Shown: positions 1-12,200 of the stretch, in pieces | How positions within the stretch are numbered: position 1 is the stretch's first letter | Layout: each line of letters starts with the position of its first letter | Assembly: GCA_030544215.1 (NCBI GenBank) | Contig: JARZZO010000013.1 | Span: 38,823,196 to 38,887,195 of the forward strand | DNA from: Zantedeschia hybrid cultivar | Lineage: Eukaryota > Streptophyta > Magnoliopsida > Alismatales > Araceae | DNA: 64,000 bases | Reading direction: 5' to 3' | Translations under genes and position numbers: made by a program | The notes under the pieces: generated by a model | Told to the model about the DNA's origin: nothing | Seen by the model: only the letters and a program-made list of their open reading frames with translations | Database searches by the model: none

Positions 1-3000
1 AAATCGGCTATTTGAGATTGATAAATGAGAATGATGAATAGATCTCTACTTCATCATTGTGTGAGCTTCTAGATCATATTATTGATCCTACTAGTATCTT
101 ATGCGACCTGAAAACTATGTCATGAAGAAGAAGCTCGGCGTTGCTACTTTAACATGATCCTTATGACTAAGGTTGATACAATTCAACGAGACATGTCTAG
201 AAAAGCAATCAAGATTAATCGAATTGACACGGAAGCTTAGTGAAGACATCTATATATTGCATTATGCTATGTGAATCATACCCCGGAAACTCAGTCAACT
301 GTGTGCAGACAAGAGTTATGATCTTATGGCATTTGGAATTTAAAACTGCTAGTTATTTATCATAGAGATCCGAAGTATTAAATCAGGTGAATATAAGATT
401 GTCTAGGATATCACGAGACTTTTAAGAGTATTATGTTTCGTTAGTTTTGGTGATAAGTTAATGGACCACTACTCGTCTGATCACGTTATGTTCGTGAGGT
501 CGCATGTTTCATTTCCTATATGACAGTTGGATTGCAGCAGCTAAAGAGAGAGTTTGTTTATTAACCTTTGCTCTTCGCGGGCAAGTGGGACATGTTGACG
601 CTTGGAGATCAGGTCCATGCAAATGCCTACGTGGGACATGAATGTGGATAGAGAGGAGGAAGTGGGCATGGAACCCCCTCAAGTGTTGACTTGCGGTTGG
701 GAACCGCAATATCTTCCCCACGTTTCTCCCTCTCTCCCACATTTTTGAATAAGAAAAGAAGAGAGAGATAAATAAAGAGAGGGAGAAACGGGATGTGTGT
801 TCCGAAAGGTTGTTATTTTTTCCCTCCTCCTGTGCTCTTCCTCCTCCTCCTCTCTAAGAGTTTTTCTTTGCAGGCTGCTCTCCAAGAAGTTATCACCACT
901 CCGATTTAGGTCTTGGAGCGTGGAATAAAGTAAGATGCCCTCCTCGTAGTTTCTTTCTTGTCCTCTCGAGGTTCTTCCCATTCATCTCTCTACGTCAACG
1001 TGAAGGTAACTTCTCACCCCTCACCGTGATACGTTTCCATACATGTTTATGCTTCGCTCTTATTTATTTTTGATGCATCGAGGTTTTTCCAAACAATCAT
1101 GATAAATATTTTTCATACATGATAAATACTTCGTGAGTATGAAAAATATTATTTATCATGTTTACGAGATATTTATTATGCCTAAAAGTATTTGTCATCC
1201 CTACATATATGTATACAAATTTATGAACGTGATTAATATTTTTTAGACATGACAAATACTTTGTGCACACGGAAAATAGTATTTGTCATTTCCACATGTA
1301 TTTTTCATATCTAGAATCATGTACCCGCAATATTTAATGTTTGTATGACTCTATCCGAATAAGAATTACCTAACCCATGTGCACCGGCCCATGTAGACGA
1401 ATATCATCTTACATTGCAAGATAACTTAACTTGCTACATTGACTCTCAGTGCAGCAAACATTAGTCCAGACAGTACATGGGTTGAACAATTTTTTCATAG
1501 GTGACTTAGCAAGCATTTAATGTAGGTGCACATTTGTGAGTATGATAAATACATGTGGACTTAACAAATATTTTGTGATGCCTATAAAGTGTTTGCCATA
1601 TCTAAAATTATTTGTCATCCCTAGTATACGCATTTCTGAGCATGTCAATTATTTTGCATATTTCTTATATTTGAAAAGTATTTGTCATCCCTAAGCATGC
1701 ATGTACAAATCTCTAGACGTAATTAATAATTTATAGTGTGACAAATATTTTGTGGACATGTCGAATACACCGACATACATTTGTCATGCCTTGAAATATG
1801 TATCCATTTTAAATGCTTGTCAAGTCACTTGTAAAAAAGTTATCAAACTCATGTGCTACCTATACATGTTATAAAATGACTTAATTTGCCTCAATGTCTT
1901 GCAATACAGCAAGTATTACTCTTGCTAATTTGAGTGTCTGAGCTTTATTTTAGGCTTTACTTATCTTAGAAGAGCTTTGAGAATGTTGACTTTGTTGATG
2001 TTTAATCTAAAAGGAGACTAGCTTAACATACCTCTCCACCTTGGGACAGTTTTAGCTCGAGCCGATCACACTTTGGCCAAATTTTGTGTGATGAGATTCA
2101 CTAGGCTTTATTTTTTGGATCAATGTGTGCCTCTATTTACATTACATGGATGTGAATATGGGTCTTGTATCTATTGTTGCTCATAAAATAACTAATTCAC
2201 CTCCTATTTCATGTGGGCGAGAATATATTCTAATTTAAGAAAAAAAAATCCATAAGATCTCATCTCAGACTTCGCCTCATCTCCAACGCTCTGCTTCCTC
2301 CCTCATCAATCATCGTAGCATTCTTTGTTTTCATTTCTAATTCACATGCCATAGTAGCACACCCAGCTGTAAGTTGGCTGGGTATAGGTCTCTTTTTGTT
2401 AAAAATACACCTCAGACTAATTTTAAAAGAAATTAGGTGTATTTTTTTGTCTGATACGGTTTACAATGAACCTAATTTCAAGTTCAGATTTACAGAATTC
2501 TATTTGAATAATTTAAACTAATAAAACTTAATTGGTCTGTTATTGAGTTATTGGATATATCCAGACTCAAATTTTCTAGACCTAACAGATCGAGTCTTAA
2601 GTCTTAGACCCGTTTTGACATCCCTGCAGGGACTTTACCACCTCCTTGAGGTCATGAAAACCAAATTTGAGCGCAAGACAAAGTTGAGATATTTTTTTAA
2701 AGATTGCATTATTTGTAGGCAAATTCGTGTTTACCACTAAATGATTAAATCATCTTTATTAACCACTAATCCCTCTCTCTCTCCGAGAAATTCCCTTTAG
2801 TATACAACGTAGTTCTGCCCGCATCCGAGTATTTTCTGGTGTATAAAATTATAGGAAATGTTAAATATGGTTAGGTTGAAAATAGAGTCGTGGGGTGGAC
2901 GAATGTAAGAATGACCGGGTTCTATTTTAATGAGAACACTTTCTGATCAAATTCCAGTCTGCACACCTGGATTGGGTACTATTTTATTAGGGGTATCCGG

Positions 3001-3020
3001 TCAAAAAAAAAAAAAGCTAG
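1..3020. other. AT-rich intergenic region, no gene seen
   Basis: No coding region stands out on either strand. Visible structure: a small hairpin at about 692-708 (8-base arms TTGCGGTT/AACCGCAA), a perfect 15-base inverted repeat (721-735 with 776-790) enclosing GA-rich DNA, the degenerate tandem duplication listed separately, and a short foldback at about 2400-2450 (arms AATACACCT/AGGTGTATT). The last few hundred bases would include the distal promoter of the TBL gene. Confidence 0.6.
1110..1925. repeat. Degenerate direct duplication, offset about 480 bp
   Basis: Two stretches (about 1110-1470 and 1530-1925) share the same order of short blocks. Both contain AAAAGTATTTGTCATCCCTA, then a block like ACGT(G)ATTAATAATTT, then GACAAATA(C/T)TTTGTG. 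Both end with a CATGTGC block followed by a GCAATACAGCAA-like stretch. The copies are strongly diverged, so this is an old duplication or two relics of one repeat. No open frame or transposon terminus was recognised. Confidence 0.5.
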
Positions 3021-3025
3021 AGGGT

Positions 3026-3034
3026 CTATAAATT
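3026..3034 (+). promoter_or_regulatory. Putative TATA box of the TBL gene
   Basis: TCTATAAATTAA lies about 215 bp upstream of the chosen ATG in otherwise AT-rich DNA, just before the base composition turns GC-rich. The spacing leaves room for a 5' UTR of roughly 180 bp. No transcript evidence was available. Confidence 0.4.
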
Positions 3035-3247
3035 AATGCAACAAATAAAGGATACATCTGAAATATATAATACTCTAGGGCTAAATGAGTAATCGTCCCA
3101 TCACCGTCAGCTCACTCCTGTCCTTCTCCCCCTTCCACTTCTCTGACGACAGCGTGGGAGGCCGTCCTCTTCCTCCATCGCCAGTGCCCAGGGGATGACC
3201 TCTCCGAGCTACCTCCGCCGCGGCCGTCGTCCACGCGGCCGGTGCTG

Positions 3248-6200
3248 ATGGCGCTCTCCGCACTGTCGCCGCCGCATCAGCACCACACTCCCCTCGGGAG
3301 CCCCCGAGCCGCCGCCTTCTGCGTCCTCTTCTCCCTTTCCCTCCTCGGCGTCCTCCTCTTCAGCAAGCGCTCCCTAGAGCCCTCCGTCTCCGTCTTCACG
3401 CGCCACCTCCCGCTCTCCTCGAACGCTCCTCGCCCCCAGTTGCTTCCTCCGCCGGCGGCTCTCCCCTCCGTCCAGCCCCCACGAGACCAGCTAGCTTTGT
3501 GGGGTTCCCCGCCGGAATCCCCGCGGAAGGCGCAAGGCGGAGCCTTGTCGCCACTGGGGCATGGAGCTTCCGAGCATCTGGAATCTTTGGTTCCAGAGCC
3601 TCGAATTCCCGATCGGAATGAGAGCGTCCGTGGCGGCACGGAAGGAATTGAGCATCTTGGGGAGAAGGGGGTGGAGGAAAAGTGCGATCTTTATGATGGG
3701 ACATGGGTGGAGGACGGGGAGGGGACGTACCCCCTGTACCGGCCAGGCGCTTGCCCTTACGTGGACAACGCCTTCGCGTGCCAGGAGAATGGGAGGCCCG
3801 ACGGGGGATACATGAAGTGGAGATGGAAGCCTCACGGTTGCGATCTTCCCAGGTAGGCACGGAAAGCTGGGATTTTTATGGGCTTTTCCTCTTCTTGTCT
3901 CGGGAATTTGTTACATTTGCTTATATGAGATTCCTTTGGAATCTATCAGTGAGATGCATAGTTTTGGTGAACGAAAGCATGCTAATAATTTTGGGGCAGA
4001 TGAATCCAAAGATTTGAATGAAGATCATAGTTTCAAATAGGAGCTAGATGAATCCAAAGATTTGAATGGCGATCATAGTTTCAAATAGTACCTTCAATCT
4101 CACTACAGTAGTGTAAGATGTAAAGTCACTGCACATCCTTCCCAGTTCCCATCTTCTCTTGTTTTACTGGACTTACTGACAGCTCTAGGACTTGTTGGAA
4201 TGCCTTCTTGTTCTTCTCAGCTTGAATTGTGCTCTAGTTCTCTTCAATGTCTACGTAATATTTTGATTTAGGTGCCAATTATGCTCCTGACATATGAACA
4301 CTTATGCCATCCACAAACTTCTAGATAGCATGTTCAGTTAGTTTTGAAAGACCCAGTTCACATATCGATTGGCACCATATTTTAGAAGCTCGTTCTCACT
4401 GAAGTACTTCATGTAATTGCATGTGAATTCAAATATGATGTAGTTGAGTTCTGTCTCTTCTGTTCTTGAGTTCTTCTGGTCTAACTTCGCAATGGAAGTC
4501 TCCATTTATTTCAGATCTTTTGGTAGAATCATCTGTGAAATAAATTGCGGTTAGACCCTTCTTCCTATCCTATGCTAGAAAAAGATAAACGTCCAAGCTC
4601 TTGCACCTTCAAAGATACAGCAAATGATAGACCCTTTTTAGCAGGTTGTATCCAAAATGCCATGTGCCTGGACAAAGACACATTTAAACAACTTGCCCCT
4701 GCTTTTGGATCGACGAGATATTCATGGGCCAATAGATGTTCCATTTCTTCTAATAAACACCATGTGGTGAAGTATAGTCGAAGTGGACACTGCATACTGA
4801 TATTAATCCATATTCTTGTAATTTACATTCGAAAACACCTCCCTTGTTACCAGTCTCTCAATGTAGTTACTCTGGTTGTTTTTTTGAAGGTGATAGTTAC
4901 TCTGGTTGTTGGGAGGATTCTGAGTTTGGACTTTAGACTGACATTACCGAATGCAGATCCTATAGCGTGAGAAGACGACGGTGCATAATACTAGTTGTTT
5001 GCACTGTGCATCATGTTTGGAAAGTCTTATCTATGCTGGAAGTGTGTGCTGGGTATATTGGTAAGTATGGTGTGCCGATCGGCTGGTCCGATCGGTTTCG
5101 GGCTGGTTCGATCCGATCCCGTACCCCTATCCTTTGGTCGTGGACTGGAATCAGAAGGATCGAGTGGGATTGATGCGGATCACCCGATCCCCGGTCCATA
5201 TTGGGTCGATCCGACCCCCAACTGCTAGTTTGAAAATTAACTGTTGGCTAGCCACTAAGAACATTCCCAATGACTAGTTTAGGCCTTGGGGGGTCTATAT
5301 AAACCCCCTAAGGCCACTCTCCACCCCATCCAAATGCCCTCCTCTCTCTCCCTCTCTCTCTCTCTAAGTTTTTTTATTTAATTAATAATTTAATATTTAT
5401 CTCCCTCTCTTTAAGTTTTTTTCTATCTAATTAATATTTCTCTCCCTCTCTCTCTAAGTTTTTTTTTATCTCTTTAATATTTCTTCCTCTCTCTAATTTT
5501 TTTCTATCTAATTAATATTTCTCCCTCTCTAAATTTTTCTATCTAATTAATATTTCTCTACCTCTCTCTCTGTCTGAGTTTTCTCTCTCTAAAGTCTAAA
5601 GTCTTACCTCTCTTTTCTATTGACTTGGCTATGGGAAGTGTAACAATGATTGGGTGGACTCTTTAAGGCATTTTTTAGTAAGTTGTCTTTCTATAACACA
5701 CTCTCTCTCTAACAATCTCTCTAAACTTTTCTCTTTCTTGCTCTTTTTTTTTTCCTTCCTTAGATACAATAGTATTAACAGTAAATAAAATCTACAAGTT
5801 TAACAAGTTGTGTTTTAGAAGAAAATTAAGAAATATGCATCATTCTTTTTTCCTGTTGAAGATTATTTGGTTCTCGATATAACGATAACAAGGATAATGA
5901 AATTTATTGAAATTTTTTGTTAATGACCGGATACAAATACCCTCTTTGGTGCTAGCACTATATTTTCATAGTACAATATCATAGTGACATTTTTATTAAT
6001 GTATGATCTTGTCTTATATTGTGAGATTGTGGTATTGGCACCAAATGGGGTGTTTAACAGATTTTTATCTGTATATGAAGAAAAAGTGGCAAACCCCACC
6101 GATTTGGGCATAGAAACAAAAAAGAAAGAAGAAATGGTGGGAAGAAAATAAAAAGGCCCCCCCACCGGTCTGGGTGCAAATACAAAAGAAGAAGAAGAAA

Positions 6201-9200
6201 GGGTGGAAAAGAAGTAGAAAAGATCCGAGAGAGGGTGATTTTTTTTTAAAAAAAAGACCCCCACCAGTTAGTTGGGGAGGGGGGGAATTTTGGAAGAAAA
6301 CAAAAATAAAGAAAGAAAGAAATAGAGAGAGAAAGATGAGAGGAGAGAGAAGGAACCGGTGGGGGGGTCCCACTAGTGCTCCCCCCCGAAGGGGTCCCGC
6401 TGGTGGCCCCCCATAACCCAAAATCAGGGGGGATGTGCTGGGGTTTCTTTACGAAAATAAAGGAGGAGAGAGAGATGAGAGAGAAAGAACTAGTGGGGAG
6501 GTCCCTACAGTGCTCCCCCCCCCAACCACCAGCTCCAATCCACGCCCCCACTAGTGGGGTGGGTAGCTTTCCAAATAAAAAAAATGGGAAGAAGAGGAGA
6601 AATAAAGAAGAGAGAGAAAATAGAAGAAGAAAAAGAAGGGGTAAAGAGAGAGAAAATGCCGGTGGGATTTGCCACCACACCGGTGCCCTCCCCCCAACTG
6701 GTCACATAGAGAGGCCGAGCCTCTCTCTTGTTCTCTCTCTCTCATTTCTCCTCTCTCTCTCTCTCACACACACATTTGATTTCCCTCTCTCTAACTCTAC
6801 GAAAATTCAAAAAAAAAAAGGAGGGAAGGCCACCGGTGGGAGGTGCCACCGGTGACCTACCCCGCCACCGGTTGGCTCCCCCAAGGCCCTATAAATACCC
6901 CACTAGGGGGGCTGCTGTAGGAAAACTTTTTTGAAGACTACGAAGTGCTGTCAGTTTCAAAGAGAAGTCCAAGAATTTTTCAAGGCAAGGCTAAGCTGTT
7001 TTCTTGAGCTTGATGATCTATTTTTAGACTTAGGAAGATGCACTCATACTTTCTTGGATGATCTTTATGCAAGCTGATGCTCTCTTGAGCTTTGCAAAGT
7101 TATGTAATGACTCATGTATTCTTGAATCTTACGTTTTTGTAATCTCGATTAAGTGGTTAACATGATCCAGTAATCAAGTTGAATTTTATTGAACTTTGTT
7201 TATGTTGCATCAATCATCATGAAAGCTTATTGGATCTTAAATGAACATTTAATGGGTTGTTGTCACTTGTCATGACTCACCAAAAGGACATTTAATTGGA
7301 CCGTATTTAATGAATTGTTGACATGTTGAGAACCCTTATTGGGCCCCACTAACAAAACACATCGGGCCTTGTTTGGACTTGTCCAATTAAAGTGAACCTT
7401 TAATGGATCATCTTTTGGATCCTTAATAGGTCTTAAGTCGCTAAAAACTCATTAGTTTAAAGGATATTTAATGGCCCATAAGTATGTTTCACTTAGAACC
7501 ATTAAGGAATTGTATTAAAGGACACTTAATCGGACTTAATGGGCCACATTATCCTTAATCCTTAATGGACCTTAATTGAACTTATTGGTACCCTTTAGGT
7601 TAAAGGATACTTAATGGATTATTGATATAGTCCATTAGGATTATTAAGAGACATTCTCTTGAAGGATACTCATCGAACCTAAAGGATGACTCCTAAGTAG
7701 ACCTACTAATATCCCTTAAGTAAAAGGATACTTAATGGCATATTGGTATAGTTCATTAGGTCTATCAAGAGGTCATGCCCTAAAGGATACTTATCGAATA
7801 GGGAGGCCATGCTCATATCAATTATTGTTTTGACACTTCAAAAGGTAATCCTTTAAGCATAGTTGTGAATCCTGTGCTGGTCCTAATCCCATTTTTCTAC
7901 TGGGATGGGACGTCTCAGTATCCTGAACAATTCCGATGTCCCATCTTGGGATTTTTTCATACATATTCCAACAAATCTAAAACATATGTATACATAAAAG
8001 AATATGAAAATTAACATATAAACATGGAAATAAGACAAAATTAATGCAACAAAAGCATTTAGGATGGATTTGTGATGTTATAAAGGAGTGTATTCATCAA
8101 ATGCCCTTAAAATAAATTTACAAAGAGCTTAAGTGGTTAGGAAAATCTCAAGTTAAAATACAAATTCTGGTTGGGACGGGCCGAGACAGACTGGGTCAGG
8201 CCGGAACAGGCCAGGACAGAGCGGGACAACAACTGGGACATATGAGAAATTGTCTTGTCCCATTTTCTCATTGGGACGGGATGTCCCGGCTAGGACATGC
8301 CGGGACGGGACATGATTGACTACTATGCCTTTAAGGGTTTCAAAAGGAGTTTGATAGATTTATCATGTTAATGTGTATCCTTTAAGATACAAAGACACTT
8401 AAAAGGGCACAAATGAATTTTGTTTTAGTTCCTTTTTTATAATAAGTCATGGTCCGACAAATTGATTCAAAATTGTGATTTGTATTATGTTAGTGCATGA
8501 TATCATTTAAAAGGCATTACCTTATGACAGTTAATCAAGAGTGGTCGATCGTTTGATCGACGTAATTAACATTGACTAAGGTCAGTCGGGAGAGGTAAAA
8601 AATAACGGATCCACACACTTGATTCAATGCTGTTAGACTCTTTAAGGACTCATCATATGTTCTCAAGGTCTAATCTAAAATAAATAAAAAGAAATCAAAG
8701 CACGAGGGCTCAATGTCCCTCACGTCTTCCACAGGGGGCATGTATTATAGTCGTTGATAAAAAAATTAACTAAATGTTCATTGTCGCTTGTATCTAGAAC
8801 TAGATAGTTCTCAGTAAAAAATAAAATAAACTTAAATTTTAAAAAAGAGAGTGGTATATATTTCTTAATTTTCTTTGGAAGTACAACATGGTAAACTTAT
8901 TACTTTTATTTACTGTTGAGAACTATTTATAGTAATATATATAAAAGAAGAAAAAAGAGTAAGAGAAAAAAAGAATAGATGAAAGATAGAGAGAGTGTGT
9001 GTCTGCGTATGTTATAGAGAGACAAGTTATTAAGGAAACAACATAGAGTTGACTTAGACAACAAGGTAAAGTGAAGAAATCAAGATTTGAACAATGGTAA
9101 TCATTTTGTACATTTTTAAAGATTTTTTCACATATTTTTTAATTTTTTCTAAACTCTTATAATTTCTATAAGGGAGAAGGGATCAGACTGGATCAGTCTG

Positions 9201-12200
9201 GGATCAGATCGGATTGACCGATCTGAGCGGTTTGGGTCGGGCCGATCCATGCCCGATCCCCAATCCTTGCTTCCTTTTTTATAAGTATCAAGAATATGTT
9301 CTGGCTGGAACATGGACAGAGGGGTGCGTCACTTTGCAACTTAATAGTAAAGAAAATGCAATTTAGCCCTTATGATATGGAAAAGGCAAATGTTGCCTTC
9401 CAAGATCTAAATTTTAGGACTGTATACTAGTTCATAACTTACAGCATTGTTCTAGGTCCTTGGAAACTCTCTAAAAATTTGGCTGTTCAGAACTCTGATT
9501 GGATGCTGGAGAAATCACTTCAGAGGCCTTGAAGCACACTTTGCAGTTCCCTCTTCTCCCTGCCATTTCTTTGAAAGTGAGGTTTGTACTAATCATTGTA
9601 AGGCATAATGTTGCAGCATCTTCTTGAAAATTTGAGGTAAAAGCTTGAAGTCGGGGCTTTAAAGTGATTTTATGCATTGGTTGAAAACTTGGAGGGGTGG
9701 TGAAAGAAACATCATAGGCATAGGGATAAAGCTTGACCCACTTCCCTTCTTGTGATTGTCATCTTTAAAATGAGGGGTACTAATCATTTTACCTCTCCTC
9801 CCTAGTGTTATTGCATCGTTCGTGATTTGAGGAGGATGCTTTAGGATGGATGTAGGTTTATTTTGCAGGTTATTATTCATTATGCCCCATATCACCACCT
9901 GGTATAATTTTTTTGTCCCTTTTTTGCATGCCTGTTTTTTGTGGCAGTTATGTATGCTGTTACTTTAAATCAGAAGGAATCAACCATACATTCAGCATTA
10001 AAGGAGGGAAAGAGGATAAACTTCCAGTGTGAGCAGAAAACAGTAGGAGAGAACAATGGGTGAACTGAGTATGAAAGAAACCAACTTCCAAATAGAAGAT
10101 AGATAAGTCCTTTCTTTAAAAAAAAAAATCTAAAGCAAATTAGGTCATCATTCAAAGGCATCTTTTGCATTCACTACCTTAAAAATCATCCCTGCAGAGC
10201 TACTTAAGAGAAAACACAGCAAACAAGGTGGCTATTGGTTACCCTTTTTATGATTCTATGAACACATCTGGTTAGGTGGGTACCCAGATTTCTAGCAATC
10301 TTCTGTTTCAAATTGATCATATGATGATACGCCATCTTTGTGCCAACCTAAACATCCAGCATACTGTTTTTTTTAAATCATTAAAAGGTTGCCATTCATT
10401 AAACTAAACTGCAAACATAGTACAAGAGGAGATACGCAAGGGATACAGAGCATGGGCTAACAAGGCAGACAAACAGTACAAGCTTTTGGCCCGAGTAGAA
10501 CAGATGTTCGGCCGAGCCAGGGATCTGGTACAAAACAAAGCAACCAACATGGACCAAAGGGAAATGCACAGAACACAAAGGATAATAATTGTGCTGGAGA
10601 AGCAATCGTTGGATGTGCTGAGGCCTGAACAGATGCCGAAGAGGAAGAAGGCGAACTTTGAGCAAGGGGAGGAAACCTCCATGGTTGCACCGGCATGATG
10701 CTGGACAAATCTGCAGCACATGGCAGTAGACATCGGCAGGGCTCGGAAATGTATGTCGTTGAAGGACATATGGATTATGCATAGAACCTCGAGCGCCTCC
10801 AACAGGTTCCAAGATCCCTGAACAGGACCTTCCCACAGCAATAGAGCCTCCACTCACCAATGGACAAAACCAGAGCCGAGTCAGGGGAGGCCCAACCAGA
10901 CGACGTTCCATAGCACCACAGCAACAAAGAGGAGAAGAATACAAAGGAGAACACGGGGGCAGCCAAAAAAACCTAGAAGCCGAGCTCCGGCAAGGGGAGA
11001 GTTGCCAGAGGAGGAAAACCACCAAGGGTCAAAACCTGGTAAGGTGGGCCTTACCGATAAAAAAAGTGGAAGAAGAGGGAGGGGTGAAACAGTGGGGTGA
11101 GGGGGGTATGAGAGGCCGGGGCTTGGAGGAAGGAAACCCGAGTGGACGGAAACGGGTAGGAAGAGTAGAGGGGGCGGAGGGGGAGGATGGGTTGGAGGAG
11201 GCTGGAGGACACAAGAAGGGAGGAAAACAGACGGAAGGAGAGAAAGGGGAAGATAGGGAAGACTAACCTGAAACGAGAGAGGGGAGGGGGCAGAGGGGGG
11301 AGCACCTAGAGGGGAACACTGCCACAGGGGCCGAGGGTTCTGCCGAATGATATGCCAGCATACTGATAAACAAGCTAAAACCGGACTCCCATCTCCACAT
11401 GGGAAAGCATTTTGTCTGGTTATCTGTGAGAGAGAATGTATGCATAATGATCTTCTCAATCTTCTAATTACTAGCTGCTTGGGGGACATGCCAAACAATT
11501 CCACACCTTATTTGACCAGACTTGATGCGCATTTAGAATTTCAGAGAACAAAGGGTCAAAGGAAACTAGAGAAAGTTTCCAATTGTACTGAATTTGTTGG
11601 TATAGGATCATAACAGTGCAAAATATGTTCTGTTCACTTTATGGTATTGATGCTGATTAATTATGCATAATATGTCTATTATGGTAAATCCAATCTTTTT
11701 TCTTTTGGAAAATATCATGTATTATACCACCAATTTTGTTATGCAAATAAATGAAGGTTCCACAATCAACACATAAGATGACATATGTCACTCGTGCTGT
11801 AAGATGAAGAATTAGTATCAGTTGCATTTTATACATCAGGAAACTCAATTTTCAGCCAAATGTTGTGGAAAACAAATCTTATGCTTAAAAAAACTTCTGG
11901 ATGTAGCAACAGAGACCAAAGTGTGCATTCAAACCTGTGTTACTTCTTACCCCTAGCCTTATTTGTCATCCATAAAGACAGACAAACTGAACTGAACTGA
12001 GAGTTGATCATTCATGGTTTGCACAGACAGGAGCACCATCCTGCATCCTGTGAAAGAAAGACAACATTCTCCATCGTCAATAGCTCCTACCATTCCCACA
12101 TTAGAAAGACCTTGTCAAAACATATGATAATCTAGGCGAGCTGAAATCCAATAATATACCTCTATTGTAGGAGAAATCTAGAAGGTTTAAAAAAGAGGAT

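Noticed and set aside
6065..6934. Multiple frames in the GA/CT-rich tract of TBL intron 1
   Set aside because: Low-complexity purine/pyrimidine sequence; translations are Ser/Phe/Leu or Arg/Glu/Lys runs without family features.
5060..9262. GATCGG-rich patches as the two ends of one 4.2-kb hAT element
   Set aside because: The outer borders do not form a convincing inverted repeat and the flanking 8-bp words differ; no transposase lies between them.
10399..11504. Several frames over 140 codons in TBL intron 1
   Set aside because: They overlap in different frames of a C/T-rich retroposon leader, with no domain, and cross the element's border.
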